The notes under the pieces were generated by a model. The model made no database searches and was not told where the DNA came from. It was given only the letters and a program-made list of their open reading frames with translations. Shown here one piece after another: positions 18,755-26,780 of a stretch of DNA of 64,000 nucleotides. The DNA is from Anaerolineae bacterium (lineage in GTDB: Bacteria; Chloroflexota; Anaerolineae; Promineifilales; Promineifilaceae). The stretch is taken from positions 103,358 through 167,357 of the forward strand of contig JADLAX010000003.1 of NCBI GenBank assembly GCA_020848035.1, in the 5' to 3' direction. The position numbers and the translations under genes are program-made. Position 1 is the first letter of the stretch; every line of letters starts with the position of its first letter.

Positions 18755-18823
18755 CGTGATAAGTAAAAAGTGAAAAGTAAAAAGTGGGTCTCACTTTTCA
18801 CTTTTCACTTTTTACTTTTTACT
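18755..18823. repeat. AGTGAAAAGTAAAAAGTG inverted repeat
   Basis: The left arm (18761-18786) consists of AAGTAAAAAGTGAAA units and the right arm (18791-18823) is the complement, TCACTTTTCACTTTTTAC. Between the DUF4380 stop and the tex start it could act as an attenuating hairpin. The family recurs at 22517, 24275, 25193 and 26011. Confidence 0.85.
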
Positions 18824-18832
18824 CAAACCAAA

Positions 18833-20962
18833 ATGACCTACGCCCAAACCATCGCCTCTACCCTCAACGTAAAGTCCGGCCAGGTAACGGCCGTTATCAC
18901 CCTGCTCGACGACGGCAACACCATCCCGTTCATCGCCCGCTACCGCAAGGAAGCCACCGGCAGCCTGGACGAGGAGCAAATTCGCCAGATCAATGACCAG
19001 GTTAGCAAGCTGCGCGCCCTCGACGAGCGGCGCAGCACCATCCTCGAATCGATCGCCAGCCAGGAAAAGCTGACGCCCGAGCTGGAAAAAGCGATCAACG
19101 CCGCCACCAGCCTGACCGAGCTGGAAGATTTGTACCTGCCCTACAAACCCAAGCGCCGCACCCGCGCCATGATCGCCCGCGAGAAGGGATTGGAACCGCT
19201 GGCGGAGTTCATTTTGGGTCAGCTGGTAACCCGGCAAACGGCCGTTCAAATCGCCGCCCCCTTCCTCAACGAAGAAGTCCCCACCCCCGACGACGCCCTG
19301 GCTGGCGCACGTGACATCGTGGCCGAAACGATTAGCGATACGCCGCAGGTGCGCCAATCCCTACGCGAAAAAGCGCTCCAGTTTGGCCTGCTGCGCAGCG
19401 AAAAAGTGAAAGATGCCGAGGATGAACGCGCCGTCTACAAGCTGTACTACGACTTTGAGCAGCGCATCGACCGGTTACGGCCGCATCAAATCCTGGCCAT
19501 CAACCGGGGTGAAGCGGAGAAAATCCTGCGCGTCAGCGTGGACATTGCCGAGCGGGATTGGATTCTGGCCATGCGCACCGGCTTTCGCACCGACCGCCGC
19601 TCACCGCTGGCCGAACAGCTCCAGCTGGCCATGGACGATGCCGCCAAGCGGCTGCTGGTGCCCGCGATCGAGCGCGACGTGCGCCGCAGCCTCAGTGAGC
19701 AGGCCGAAGCCCACGCCATCCAGGTGTTTGCCGACAACATGCGCGGCTTGCTCACCCAGCCGCCGCTGGCCGGGCACACCGTCATGGGCATCGACCCGGC
19801 GTTCCGCACCGGCTGTAAGGTGGCGGTGGTGGATGCGACCGGCAAGCTGCTGGAGACAACGGCCGTTTACCCCCATCAACCGCAAAACAAACGCGCCGAA
19901 GCGCTGAAAACGCTGGCCGCCCTGGTGCAAAAGCACAACATCAGCCTCATCACCATCGGCAACGGCACCGCCTCGCGTGAGACGGAGCAGCTGGTGGCCG
20001 AGCTGACGCGGCAGATGGATGAGGTGCATTACCTCATCGTCAACGAGGCGGGGGCCAGCGTCTACAGCGCCAGCCCGCTGGCCAAAACCGAGCTGCCGGA
20101 GCTGGACGTGACCCTGCGCGGCGCGGTTTCCATCGCCCGCCGCGCCCAAGATCCGCTGGCCGAGCTGGTGAAAATCGACCCCAAGTCGATTGGCGTGGGG
20201 CTGTACCAGCACGACGTGAACCAGAAACAGCTCTCTGAATCGCTGGACGGCGTGGTGGAGTCGGTGGTGAACCAGGTGGGGGTGGACGTGAACACCGCCT
20301 CCCCGGCGCTGCTGACGCACGTAGCGGGCATTGGCCCCAAGCTGGCGGCCAATATTGTGGCGTATCGAGAGGCGAACGGCCGTTTCCCCAACCGCAGCAC
20401 TCTCAAAAAAGTGTCTGGTCTGGGGGCCAAAGCGTTTGAGCAGTCAGCGGGCTTCCTGCGCGTGCGCGACGGTGACAATCCGCTGGACGCCAGCGCCATT
20501 CATCCCGAGAGTTATGGGGTGGCAACGGCCGTTCTCAAACAAGCCAGGCTTAGCCCCACCACCCCACCCACCGAACGCGCCCCGGTACTCAACCAGCTGC
20601 CGCCCGTGGCCCAACTGGCCAGCCAGCTCAACACCGGCGTGCCCACCCTCACCGACATCCTGGAGCAGCTGGTGCGCCCCGGCCGCGATCCGCGCGAAGA
20701 TTTGCCCCGCCCCATCCTGCGCAGCGATGTGCTCTCCCTTAGTGACCTCAAGCCAGGCATGGTTCTCAAGGGCACCGTGCGCAACGTGGTCGATTTTGGC
20801 GCGTTTATCGACATTGGCGTGAAGCAGGATGGCCTGCTGCACCGCAGCCAGATCCCGCGCAGCGCCACCCTCAACGTGGGCGATATTCTCACCGTGAGCA
20901 TCCAGGCCATCGATGCCGACCGAGACCGCATCAGCCTGGGCTGGGCCACGCCAGAAAGTTAG
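18833..20962 (+). CDS. tex: Tex family RNA-binding transcription accessory protein
   Basis: The start is put at 18833 (MTYAQTIASTLN), where homology begins; the 63 bp upstream in frame are repeat DNA. The 709-residue product has the usual Tex order: N-terminal helical region with IPFIARYRKEATGSLDE, a YqgF/RNase H-like domain near 330-450 (VMGIDPAFRTGCKVAVVD), helix-hairpin-helix motifs near 500-560, and a C-terminal S1 domain (GMVLKGTVRNVVDFGAFIDI). Tex binds nucleic acid and affects transcription and toxin expression in some pathogens. No obvious Shine-Dalgarno is visible, perhaps because the repeat replaced it. Confidence 0.95.
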   Translation: MTYAQTIASTLNVKSGQVTAVITLLDDGNTIPFIARYRKEATGSLDEEQIRQINDQVSKLRALDERRSTILESIASQEKLTPELEKAINAATSLTELEDLYLPYKPKRRTRAMIAREKGLEPLAEFILGQLVTRQTAVQIAAPFLNEEVPTPDDALAGARDIVAETISDTPQVRQSLREKALQFGLLRSEKVKDAEDERAVYKLYYDFEQRIDRLRPHQILAINRGEAEKILRVSVDIAERDWILAMRTGFRTDRRSPLAEQLQLAMDDAAKRLLVPAIERDVRRSLSEQAEAHAIQVFADNMRGLLTQPPLAGHTVMGIDPAFRTGCKVAVVDATGKLLETTAVYPHQPQNKRAEALKTLAALVQKHNISLITIGNGTASRETEQLVAELTRQMDEVHYLIVNEAGASVYSASPLAKTELPELDVTLRGAVSIARRAQDPLAELVKIDPKSIGVGLYQHDVNQKQLSESLDGVVESVVNQVGVDVNTASPALLTHVAGIGPKLAANIVAYREANGRFPNRSTLKKVSGLGAKAFEQSAGFLRVRDGDNPLDASAIHPESYGVATAVLKQARLSPTTPPTERAPVLNQLPPVAQLASQLNTGVPTLTDILEQLVRPGRDPREDLPRPILRSDVLSLSDLKPGMVLKGTVRNVVDFGAFIDIGVKQDGLLHRSQIPRSATLNVGDILTVSIQAIDADRDRISLGWATPES

Positions 20963-21013
20963 CCCCGCCCGCTGGCCGATACAGCCATCTTGGACTAGTT
21001 TGATTTTGAGGCT

Positions 21014-21059
21014 GGCGTGAAACGTGAAACGTGACCGGAAGGTCTTCACGTTTCACGCC
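21014..21059. repeat. Perfect 15-bp GTGAAACG hairpin after tex
   Basis: GGCGTGAAACGTGAA (21014-21028) is exactly mirrored by TTCACGTTTCACGCC (21045-21059). It lies 50 bp after the tex stop and could end that transcript before the carotenoid promoter region. Confidence 0.87.
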
Positions 21060-21141
21060 AAACCTGATGGAAGATCAACCCAAAGTTAACCAACCTCCTG
21101 TTGCTCAAATCTGCGCCCCAGCTACTTCAAAAACATTAATC

Positions 21142-21266
21142 TCTTTACAAAACCTGTTCAAAAGGACATTTTGTACACATTTTTACGCTATATCCGCCAA
21201 AAATAGAGTGATTTTGTCAAAAAATCTCAACAATATCTTGACAAAATTCGGATGGTCAGCTAACAT
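21142..21266 (+). promoter_or_regulatory. crtB promoter with CarH-type 11-bp direct repeats
   Basis: TTGACA (21238-21243), a 17-bp spacer and TAACAT (21261-21266) form a sigma-70-like promoter. Three 11-bp units beginning at 21220, 21231 and 21242 (AAAAATCTCAA, CAATATCTTGA, CAAAATTCGGA) cover it, with the -35 box spanning the last junction exactly as at the carH-like gene. An upstream pair begins at 21148 and 21159 (CAAAACCTGTT, CAAAAGGACAT). A 10-bp inverted repeat ATTTTGTCAA/TTGACAAAAT (21211-21220, 21238-21247) is superimposed. Dark repression by the CarH-like protein is inferred. Confidence 0.75.
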
Positions 21267-21369
21267 TCATACTGACTTCTAGTTACCAAATCATCACATT
21301 ATTATTACATTTCGAGCCTGAGGTATGGCGGTTTTTTTAACTGATGATGCAATTTTTGGAGGAGGAAAC

Positions 21370-22428
21370 ATGGCGCTAGAATCGTTTGAACCGGCCGTTT
21401 GGGAAGCCCGCCTGCTGCGCCTGGCCCATCACGCACTTGATCACGACACGGTCAACGAGCCGATCCACGATGGCCGTGAACATTTGTCACAGGCGTATGA
21501 ACATTGCGCCGCCATTACGCGGCAGCACAGCCGCACCTTTTACCTGGCATCTAGCCTCTTGCCCAACAAGCAGCGTCAGGCGGCTCGTGCCCTGTATGCT
21601 TTTTGTCGGGTCAGCGATGATTTGGTTGATAAGGAGACAGAGAACCGGCACCAGCGCATTTTGCAATGGCGGCAGGAAAGCCTGGCCAACCACCCACCCA
21701 TTTACAACCTGGTAGCGCTGGCCTGGGCTGACACCCGGGCCAACTTCAAAATCCCGCGCCGCTACGCCGAGCAGCTGCTCGATGGCGTGACGTCTGACCT
21801 GGTACACACGCGCTACGAGACGTTTGGCGAGCTGGCGCAGTACTGCTACGGGGTGGCCTCTACCGTGGGGCTGATGGCGATGCACATTGTGGGCTACTCG
21901 GGCAACAAGGCCATTCCCTATGCCATCAAGCTGGGCGTGGCGCTGCAACTAACCAACATTTTGCGTGATGTGCAGGAAGATTGGAAAAACGGCCGTCTCT
22001 ATCTCCCACTAGAAGAATTACGGATGTTCAACCTGAGCGAGGCAGACATTGCGGCGGGCACCATTGACCATCGCTGGCGTGCGTTTATGCGCTTCCAAAT
22101 TCGCCGGGCGCGGCAGCTGTATGCCGAAGCGCTGCCCGGTGTGGCAATGTTGGGGCGGAACGGCCGTTTTGCCATTGCCGCCGCCGCCGAACTGTACCGC
22201 GCCATCCTGGACGACATCGAAGAGCACGATTACGACGTCTTCAGCCGCCGGGCCCACACAACTAAACAAGAAAAACTGCGTCACCTGCCGGGCATCTGGT
22301 GGCGCGCCAAAACCAACGAGTATGTCCATCTGGTGAACAAACCGGTGCACACCCAGCCCGCGCTGGTGGCCTGTGCCCATGAAACACCCATCGAAGCCGA
22401 GAGTTTTTACGCGGTACCGCAAGGTTAA
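21370..22428 (+). CDS. crtB: Phytoene synthase
   Basis: CrtB condenses two geranylgeranyl diphosphates to phytoene, the entry step of carotenoid synthesis. The start at 21370 follows GGAGGAGG; an in-frame ATG at 21325 lacks one. The product has 352 residues. The Mg2+-binding Asp motifs are DDLVD (83-87) and DVQED (200-204), flanked by the family signatures ALYAFCRVSDD and QLTNILRDVQEDWKNGRLYLP. The C-terminal 60 residues exceed the catalytic core. The gene heads the crt cluster and has its own CarH-type promoter. Confidence 0.96.
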   Translation: MALESFEPAVWEARLLRLAHHALDHDTVNEPIHDGREHLSQAYEHCAAITRQHSRTFYLASSLLPNKQRQAARALYAFCRVSDDLVDKETENRHQRILQWRQESLANHPPIYNLVALAWADTRANFKIPRRYAEQLLDGVTSDLVHTRYETFGELAQYCYGVASTVGLMAMHIVGYSGNKAIPYAIKLGVALQLTNILRDVQEDWKNGRLYLPLEELRMFNLSEADIAAGTIDHRWRAFMRFQIRRARQLYAEALPGVAMLGRNGRFAIAAAAELYRAILDDIEEHDYDVFSRRAHTTKQEKLRHLPGIWWRAKTNEYVHLVNKPVHTQPALVACAHETPIEAESFYAVPQG

Positions 22429-22762
22429 AACCAACCATACCGTAGCGTAGGGGCGAGGCAGTTGCACCCCAAAAATGCCTGCAAGGTAACAATCACCCAA
22501 CTGCCTCGCCCAAGTAAAAAGTAAAAAGTGAGAAGAAGTAGGAAGAGGGTCGGAGCCATCGCTTTTTTCCTGCTGTAAAATCAAAAATTGATGATCGGGT
22601 CAGCCCTCCTGAGGTTTCGCTGGAGTTTTTGGCCTATACTTTGTCAGCCTGGGGCTTCTGCCCAAAAACTAACATTTTAGGGCTTCTGCCCAAAAACTAA
22701 CATTTTAGGGCTTGGGCCCAATTTATATGAGCCTGGGGGGTTAATCCCAGAAGAGTGATGAG
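22429..22762. repeat. crtB-crtI gap with 28-bp tandem repeat
   Basis: Two exact 28-bp copies (22652-22679, 22680-22707) and the start of a third occupy the region just before crtI. Each unit contains a small palindrome GGGCTTCTGCCC followed by CAAAAACTAAC. That 11-mer is identical to the -35-proximal operator unit of the carH-like gene, so the array may be a CarH or other regulator site for crtI. An AAGTAAAAAGTAAAAAGTG repeat is at about 22516-22532. No gene is supported. Confidence 0.7.
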
Positions 22763-24280
22763 ATGAAAGAGAAAGTAATTGTAATTGGCAGTGGATTTGG
22801 TGGACTGGGCGCAGCCGCACGGCTGGCCGCACAGGGCTATCAGGTCGACATTTTTGAGAAACTGGATCAGCCTGGGGGTCGGGCTTACGTGTTTGAGCAG
22901 GACGGCTTTAAGTTTGACGCTGGCCCCACGGTGATCACCGCGCCGTTTATGTTTGACGACATTTTTGGCCTGGCAGGACGTAAGCGCGAAGATTACGTGG
23001 AGTTTGTGCCGTGCGATCCGTTCTACCGCATTTTTGACCACAACGGCCGTCACCTGGACTACAACGACAACGAAGAGTTTATCCTCAACCAGATTGAGCA
23101 GTGGAACCGGGCCGATCGTGAAGGATACAAGCGGTTTATGGCCACCACCAAAGCGATCTTCGAAAAAGGGTTTGTGGAGCTGGCCGACCAGCCGTTCCTT
23201 TCCGTCAATGACATGATTCGGGTCATCCCGGACCTGCTGCGTTTGCAATCACACAAAACGGTGTACAACTACGCCTCGCAGTTCATCGAGAACGAATTTT
23301 TGCGCCGCTGCTTCTCCTTCCACCCGCTGCTGGTCGGCGGCAATCCGTTCGATACCACCTCGATTTACGCCATGATTCACTACCTGGAGCGGGAATGGGG
23401 CGTGCATTACGTCATGGGCGGCACGGGGGCGCTGGTGCGGGCGCTGGGACGGTTGATTGAGGAGTTAGACGGCCGTTTTCATCTCAAGGCCGAGGTGGAA
23501 GAAATTCTCGTCAGCGGCGATGGCCGCAGCCGTCGCGCCACCGGCATCCGGCTCAAGGATGGCACGGTGCATCACGCCGACCACGTCATTTCCAACGCCG
23601 ACGTGGCCTTCACCTATACCAAACTGATCAACAGCAAAAACCGCAGCCTGCGCAACTCGGACTTCCGCTACAAAAACCTGACCCGCTACAGCATGTCGCT
23701 GTTTGTGATCTACTTTGGCACCAAAAAGCGGTACAATGACGGTCACCTGGCCCACCACAACATCATTCTCAGCGAACGATACAAGGGATTGCTGAAGGAT
23801 ATCTTCAAAAACAAGCAGCTGGCCGACGACTTTTCGCTCTACCTGCACATGCCCACGATGACCGATCCGAGCATGGCCCCTGAAGGGCATGAAGCGTTTT
23901 ACGTGCTCTCGCCCGTGCCGCACCTCGGCTCCGGCATCGACTGGGAAAAGACGGCCAAGCCCTATCGCGACGCCATCATGCAGTTCCTGGAAGACAACTA
24001 CCTGCCCGATTTGCAGGCCAACATCGTCACCGAGCACCACATCGATCCGCGACATTTTAAGGGGATTCTCAACAGCCATCTCGGCTCGGCCTTCTCGGTG
24101 GAACCAATTTTGACCCAGTCGGCCTGGTTCCGCCCGCACAACCGGTCGGAAGACATTGACAATCTCTACTTTGTCGGCGCGGGCACCCACCCCGGTGCTG
24201 GTCTGCCCGGTGTGCTCTCCTCCAGCAAAATTGCCGAGGATTTGATCATGGGTGCCCCGGTGAAGAATGGTGTACGGTGA
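22763..24280 (+). CDS. crtI: CrtI-type phytoene desaturase
   Basis: This 505-residue FAD-dependent desaturase most likely converts phytoene to lycopene or a partly desaturated product. The dinucleotide-binding motif is [18 protein letters not shown] at residues 5-22, with the acidic residue at the end of the second strand in [12 protein letters not shown]. The C-terminal carotenoid-oxidoreductase signature is [18 protein letters not shown] near 465-482. It follows crtB across a gap with its own repeat array. An enzyme of the same family is at 27971, so their order of action cannot be told from sequence alone; position after crtB favours the phytoene step. Confidence 0.93.
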   Translation: MKEKVIVIGSGFGGLGAAARLAAQGYQVDIFEKLDQPGGRAYVFEQDGFKFDAGPTVITAPFMFDDIFGLAGRKREDYVEFVPCDPFYRIFDHNGRHLDYNDNEEFILNQIEQWNRADREGYKRFMATTKAIFEKGFVELADQPFLSVNDMIRVIPDLLRLQSHKTVYNYASQFIENEFLRRCFSFHPLLVGGNPFDTTSIYAMIHYLEREWGVHYVMGGTGALVRALGRLIEELDGRFHLKAEVEEILVSGDGRSRRATGIRLKDGTVHHADHVISNADVAFTYTKLINSKNRSLRNSDFRYKNLTRYSMSLFVIYFGTKKRYNDGHLAHHNIILSERYKGLLKDIFKNKQLADDFSLYLHMPTMTDPSMAPEGHEAFYVLSPVPHLGSGIDWEKTAKPYRDAIMQFLEDNYLPDLQANIVTEHHIDPRHFKGILNSHLGSAFSVEPILTQSAWFRPHNRSEDIDNLYFVGAGTHPGAGLPGVLSSSKIAEDLIMGAPVKNGVR

Positions 24281-24365
24281 AAAGTGAAAAGTGAACGGTG
24301 AAAAGCAAGGCACAAAGCGCATAGCCTATCACCTTGTCACCTTGTCACCCTTTCACCCTTTCACC
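24275..24365. repeat. GGTGAAAAGTGAAAAGTG and TCACCCTTTCACC repeats
   Basis: The end of crtI and the following gap hold GGTGAAAAGTGAAAAGTG units and then the complementary-type run CACCTTGTCACCTTGTCACC. The last codons of crtI border this repeat. Confidence 0.75.
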
Positions 24366-24384
24366 GACAAAAAACGGAAAAAAG

Positions 24385-25206
24385 ATGACCTACTTTGGCT
24401 TTCTCGGCCTTTTCCTGGCCATTCCTATTGCCATTATGCTGGGGCTCACCTGGCGCGATGCCCGGTTGGGGCGGGAGCTGCCCCGGCGCTTTGGCAGCTA
24501 TCCACCCTATGCCATTTTGGGGCTGCACCTGGTGCTGGCTCTGGTTTACACCACGCCCTGGGACAATTACCTGGTGGCTACGGCCGTCTGGTGGTACGAC
24601 CCGGCGAAGGTTACCGGCATTGTCTTCGGCTACGTGCCTATCGAGGAGTACACCTTCTTCATGGTGCAGCCGGTTTTGACCGGGCTGTGGCTGCTGTTTT
24701 GGCTGCGGCGTCAGCCGGACGTGGTGCGGCAGGGGTGGGAAAACGGCCGTTTTCGTCTCACCGCTCTGGCTATTTTGGGCATTATCTGGCTGAGCATGGT
24801 GATCATCCTGGTGGCCGGTTGGGCACCAGGCACCTACCTGGCCCTCATTCTGGCCTGGGCGCTGCTGCCCATCATGCTGCAAGTGGGCTTTGGCGGCGAT
24901 ATTTTGTGGCAGCACCGCCGCATCGTGGCCTTGGGGCTGATCCCCATCACCCTCTTCCTGGCCGCCGCCGACACCCTGGCCATCTACGACGGCATCTGGA
25001 CGATCGATCCAGCCCAATCGTTGAACTGGTATTTGGGCGGCATTCTGCCGTTTGAAGAGTTCCTCTTTTTCCTCATTACCAACACGCTGGTTGTTTTTGG
25101 CATGACGCTGTTCTTGTCTGCTGAAAGCCAGGCGCGGTTGGAAGAGGTGAAAACGGCCGTTGCCCAGTGGCGTGCCGGTCGATTACCAATGGCAAGTGAA
25201 AAGTAA
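24385..25206 (+). CDS. Lycopene cyclase, fused CrtYc-CrtYd type
   Basis: The start at 24385 gives a 273-residue protein with about seven membrane helices. Two copies of the membrane cyclase motif are present, IEEYTFFMVQP near residue 85 and FEEFLFFLITN near residue 220, so the two half-proteins of heterodimeric bacterial lycopene cyclases are fused in one chain. This family forms beta or epsilon rings on lycopene. Together with the ψ-end hydratase gene that follows, cyclisation at one end only is expected, giving a gamma-carotene-type skeleton. Repeats encode the three last codons and the spacer after them. Confidence 0.88.
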   Translation: MTYFGFLGLFLAIPIAIMLGLTWRDARLGRELPRRFGSYPPYAILGLHLVLALVYTTPWDNYLVATAVWWYDPAKVTGIVFGYVPIEEYTFFMVQPVLTGLWLLFWLRRQPDVVRQGWENGRFRLTALAILGIIWLSMVIILVAGWAPGTYLALILAWALLPIMLQVGFGGDILWQHRRIVALGLIPITLFLAAADTLAIYDGIWTIDPAQSLNWYLGGILPFEEFLFFLITNTLVVFGMTLFLSAESQARLEEVKTAVAQWRAGRLPMASEK

Positions 25207-25209
25207 AAA

Positions 25210-26022
25210 GTGGAAAGTAAAAGAGTTCAATTTTCCTTACTGAATCCTGATTACCGATTACTGATTACCAGTTCTCCTTCTCTTACCTCGACCCTCATTG
25301 CTCTTTGGGTGCTGGCGATGATTGGCCTGCCCATCATGAAGTGGATTTGGGGACCGGGTATCATTCCGCTGGGGCTGACGGTGGGCGTACTGCTGCAAGC
25401 CACGGCCGTTTTCCTTACCCTGCGCGATTCGTGGGGCTGGCAGCGGACGGTCGCAACGGCCGTTGTCATTGCCCTGCTCACCCTCTTTGTCGAATGGCTT
25501 GGCTCTACCACCGGCTTCCCCTTTGGCCGCTACCGCTACACCGACCTGATGCAGCCACAAATTGCCCACGTGCCCGTGCTCATCCCCTTCGCCTGGTTTA
25601 TGATGCTGCCCGCCGCCTGGGCCGTAACCCGGCAGATTCAGGCGCAGCTGCCCGGCAAGTGGGCCACCCATCGCGGGCTCTACCTGCTGCTGGCCGGGCT
25701 GGCCTTCACCGCCTGGGACCTCTTCCTCGATCCGCAAATGGTGGCCTGGGGACTGTGGGTGTGGCACGAGCCGGGCGGCTATTTTGGCATTCCGTGGGTG
25801 AACTATGTGGGATGGTGGGGAACGGCCGTCCTGCTCACCGCCCTCATTCAACCCCAAAATTTGCCCACCAAACCCCTGCTCATCATCTACACCATCACCT
25901 GGTTCCTGGAAACGTTTGGCCTGCTCTTTTTCTGGGGGCTGCCTGGCCCCGCTCTTGTGGGCGGCGTGGTGATGGGGCTTTTCGTCTGGCTGGGCTGGCG
26001 CGCGGAACTGAGTAAAAAGTGA
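25210..26022 (+). CDS. CruF-like carotenoid 1',2'-hydratase
   Basis: The 270-residue membrane protein belongs to the CruF/bisanhydrobacterioruberin hydratase group, recognised by VEWLGSTTGFPFGRYRYT and VPVLIPFAWFMMLP. It would add water to the acyclic ψ-end to make a 1'-hydroxy group. The frame opens with GTG at 25210 inside a repeat, and its first 30 residues include repeat-encoded NPDYRLLIT; GTG 25309 or ATG 25318 are alternative starts just before the first helix. The final Ser-Lys-Lys is also repeat-encoded. It sits 3 bp after the cyclase gene. Confidence 0.83.
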   Translation: MESKRVQFSLLNPDYRLLITSSPSLTSTLIALWVLAMIGLPIMKWIWGPGIIPLGLTVGVLLQATAVFLTLRDSWGWQRTVATAVVIALLTLFVEWLGSTTGFPFGRYRYTDLMQPQIAHVPVLIPFAWFMMLPAAWAVTRQIQAQLPGKWATHRGLYLLLAGLAFTAWDLFLDPQMVAWGLWVWHEPGGYFGIPWVNYVGWWGTAVLLTALIQPQNLPTKPLLIIYTITWFLETFGLLFFWGLPGPALVGGVVMGLFVWLGWRAELSKK

Positions 26023-26071
26023 TAAGTGAAAAGTAAAAAGTGGATGCTCTTATCACTTTTCACTTTTTACT
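26011..26071. repeat. AGTAAAAAGTG inverted repeat spanning the cruF stop
   Basis: Arms 26011-26042 and 26050-26071 pair as AGTAAAAAGTGATAAG with CTTATCACTTTTCACTTTTT in reversed sense. The stop codon of the hydratase gene lies in the left arm. Confidence 0.85.
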
Positions 26072-26093
26072 ACAAATCTGGCAAACTCCCCTC

Positions 26094-26705
26094 ATGACGC
26101 AACTCCTCCCCACCCTCCTCTTCACCCTCTTTGGCTTTGTGCTGGGCGCCCTGCCGTTTTCCGTGTGGGTGGGCCAGCTGGTACTGGGCAAAGATATTCG
26201 CCAGTTTGGCGACAAAAATCCGGGGGCGACCAACGTGCTGCGGGCAGGTGGTGTGCCGCCGTTTGTGCTGGCGCTCATGCTGGACATTGCCAAAGGGGCG
26301 CTGCCGCTGGGATTGGCGGTCCACATTTTTGGTATTGAAGGCTGGGCGCTGCTGCCGATATCGCTGGCCCCGCCGCTGGGCCACACCTTTTCACCATTTT
26401 TGAACTGGCAGGGCGGCAAGGCGATTGCCGCCGCTTTTGGCGTCTGGATTGGCATCACCATCTGGACGATGCCGCTCATTTCGCTGTCGCTGCTGATTGT
26501 GTTTACCCTGCTCATCACCCCATCCGGCTGGGCGGTGATGCTGGCCCTGGCGGGCATGCTGGCGGCGCTGCTGGTCTGGTTTGGCGACCCGGTTTTGCTG
26601 GGCGTGTGGGCCGGGCAGGTGCTGCTGCTGGCGTACAACCACCGGGCGGATTTGGGGAAACGGCCGTCCTTCCGCCGCAAAAAACCAAAAGAAAATCCAG
26701 GATGA
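26094..26705 (+). CDS. plsY: PlsY-like acyl-phosphate:glycerol-3-phosphate acyltransferase
   Basis: PlsY transfers an acyl group from acyl phosphate to glycerol-3-phosphate in the membrane. The 203-residue product starts at 26094 and has five membrane helices. The three family motifs are recognisable: GDKNPGATNVLRAGG (near 37), LDIAKGALP (near 62) and HTFSPFLNWQGGKAIAAAFG (near 100). The usual GSGN of motif 1 reads GDKN here. Its place between cruF and a glycosyltransferase is unusual for plsY, and acylation of a carotenoid glycoside is an alternative role that I cannot exclude. It may be simply the housekeeping copy. Confidence 0.85.
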   Translation: MTQLLPTLLFTLFGFVLGALPFSVWVGQLVLGKDIRQFGDKNPGATNVLRAGGVPPFVLALMLDIAKGALPLGLAVHIFGIEGWALLPISLAPPLGHTFSPFLNWQGGKAIAAAFGVWIGITIWTMPLISLSLLIVFTLLITPSGWAVMLALAGMLAALLVWFGDPVLLGVWAGQVLLLAYNHRADLGKRPSFRRKKPKENPG

Positions 26706-26780
26706 TAATCAAAGATTACGCAGATTTAACGAATTAACAATCTTTTCAATCTGCGCAATCTGCTGATAAAAAATGCAAGC

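Noticed and set aside
22652..22720. CRISPR-like array
   Set aside because: The 28-bp copies are directly adjacent with no spacers, and there are only two and a part.
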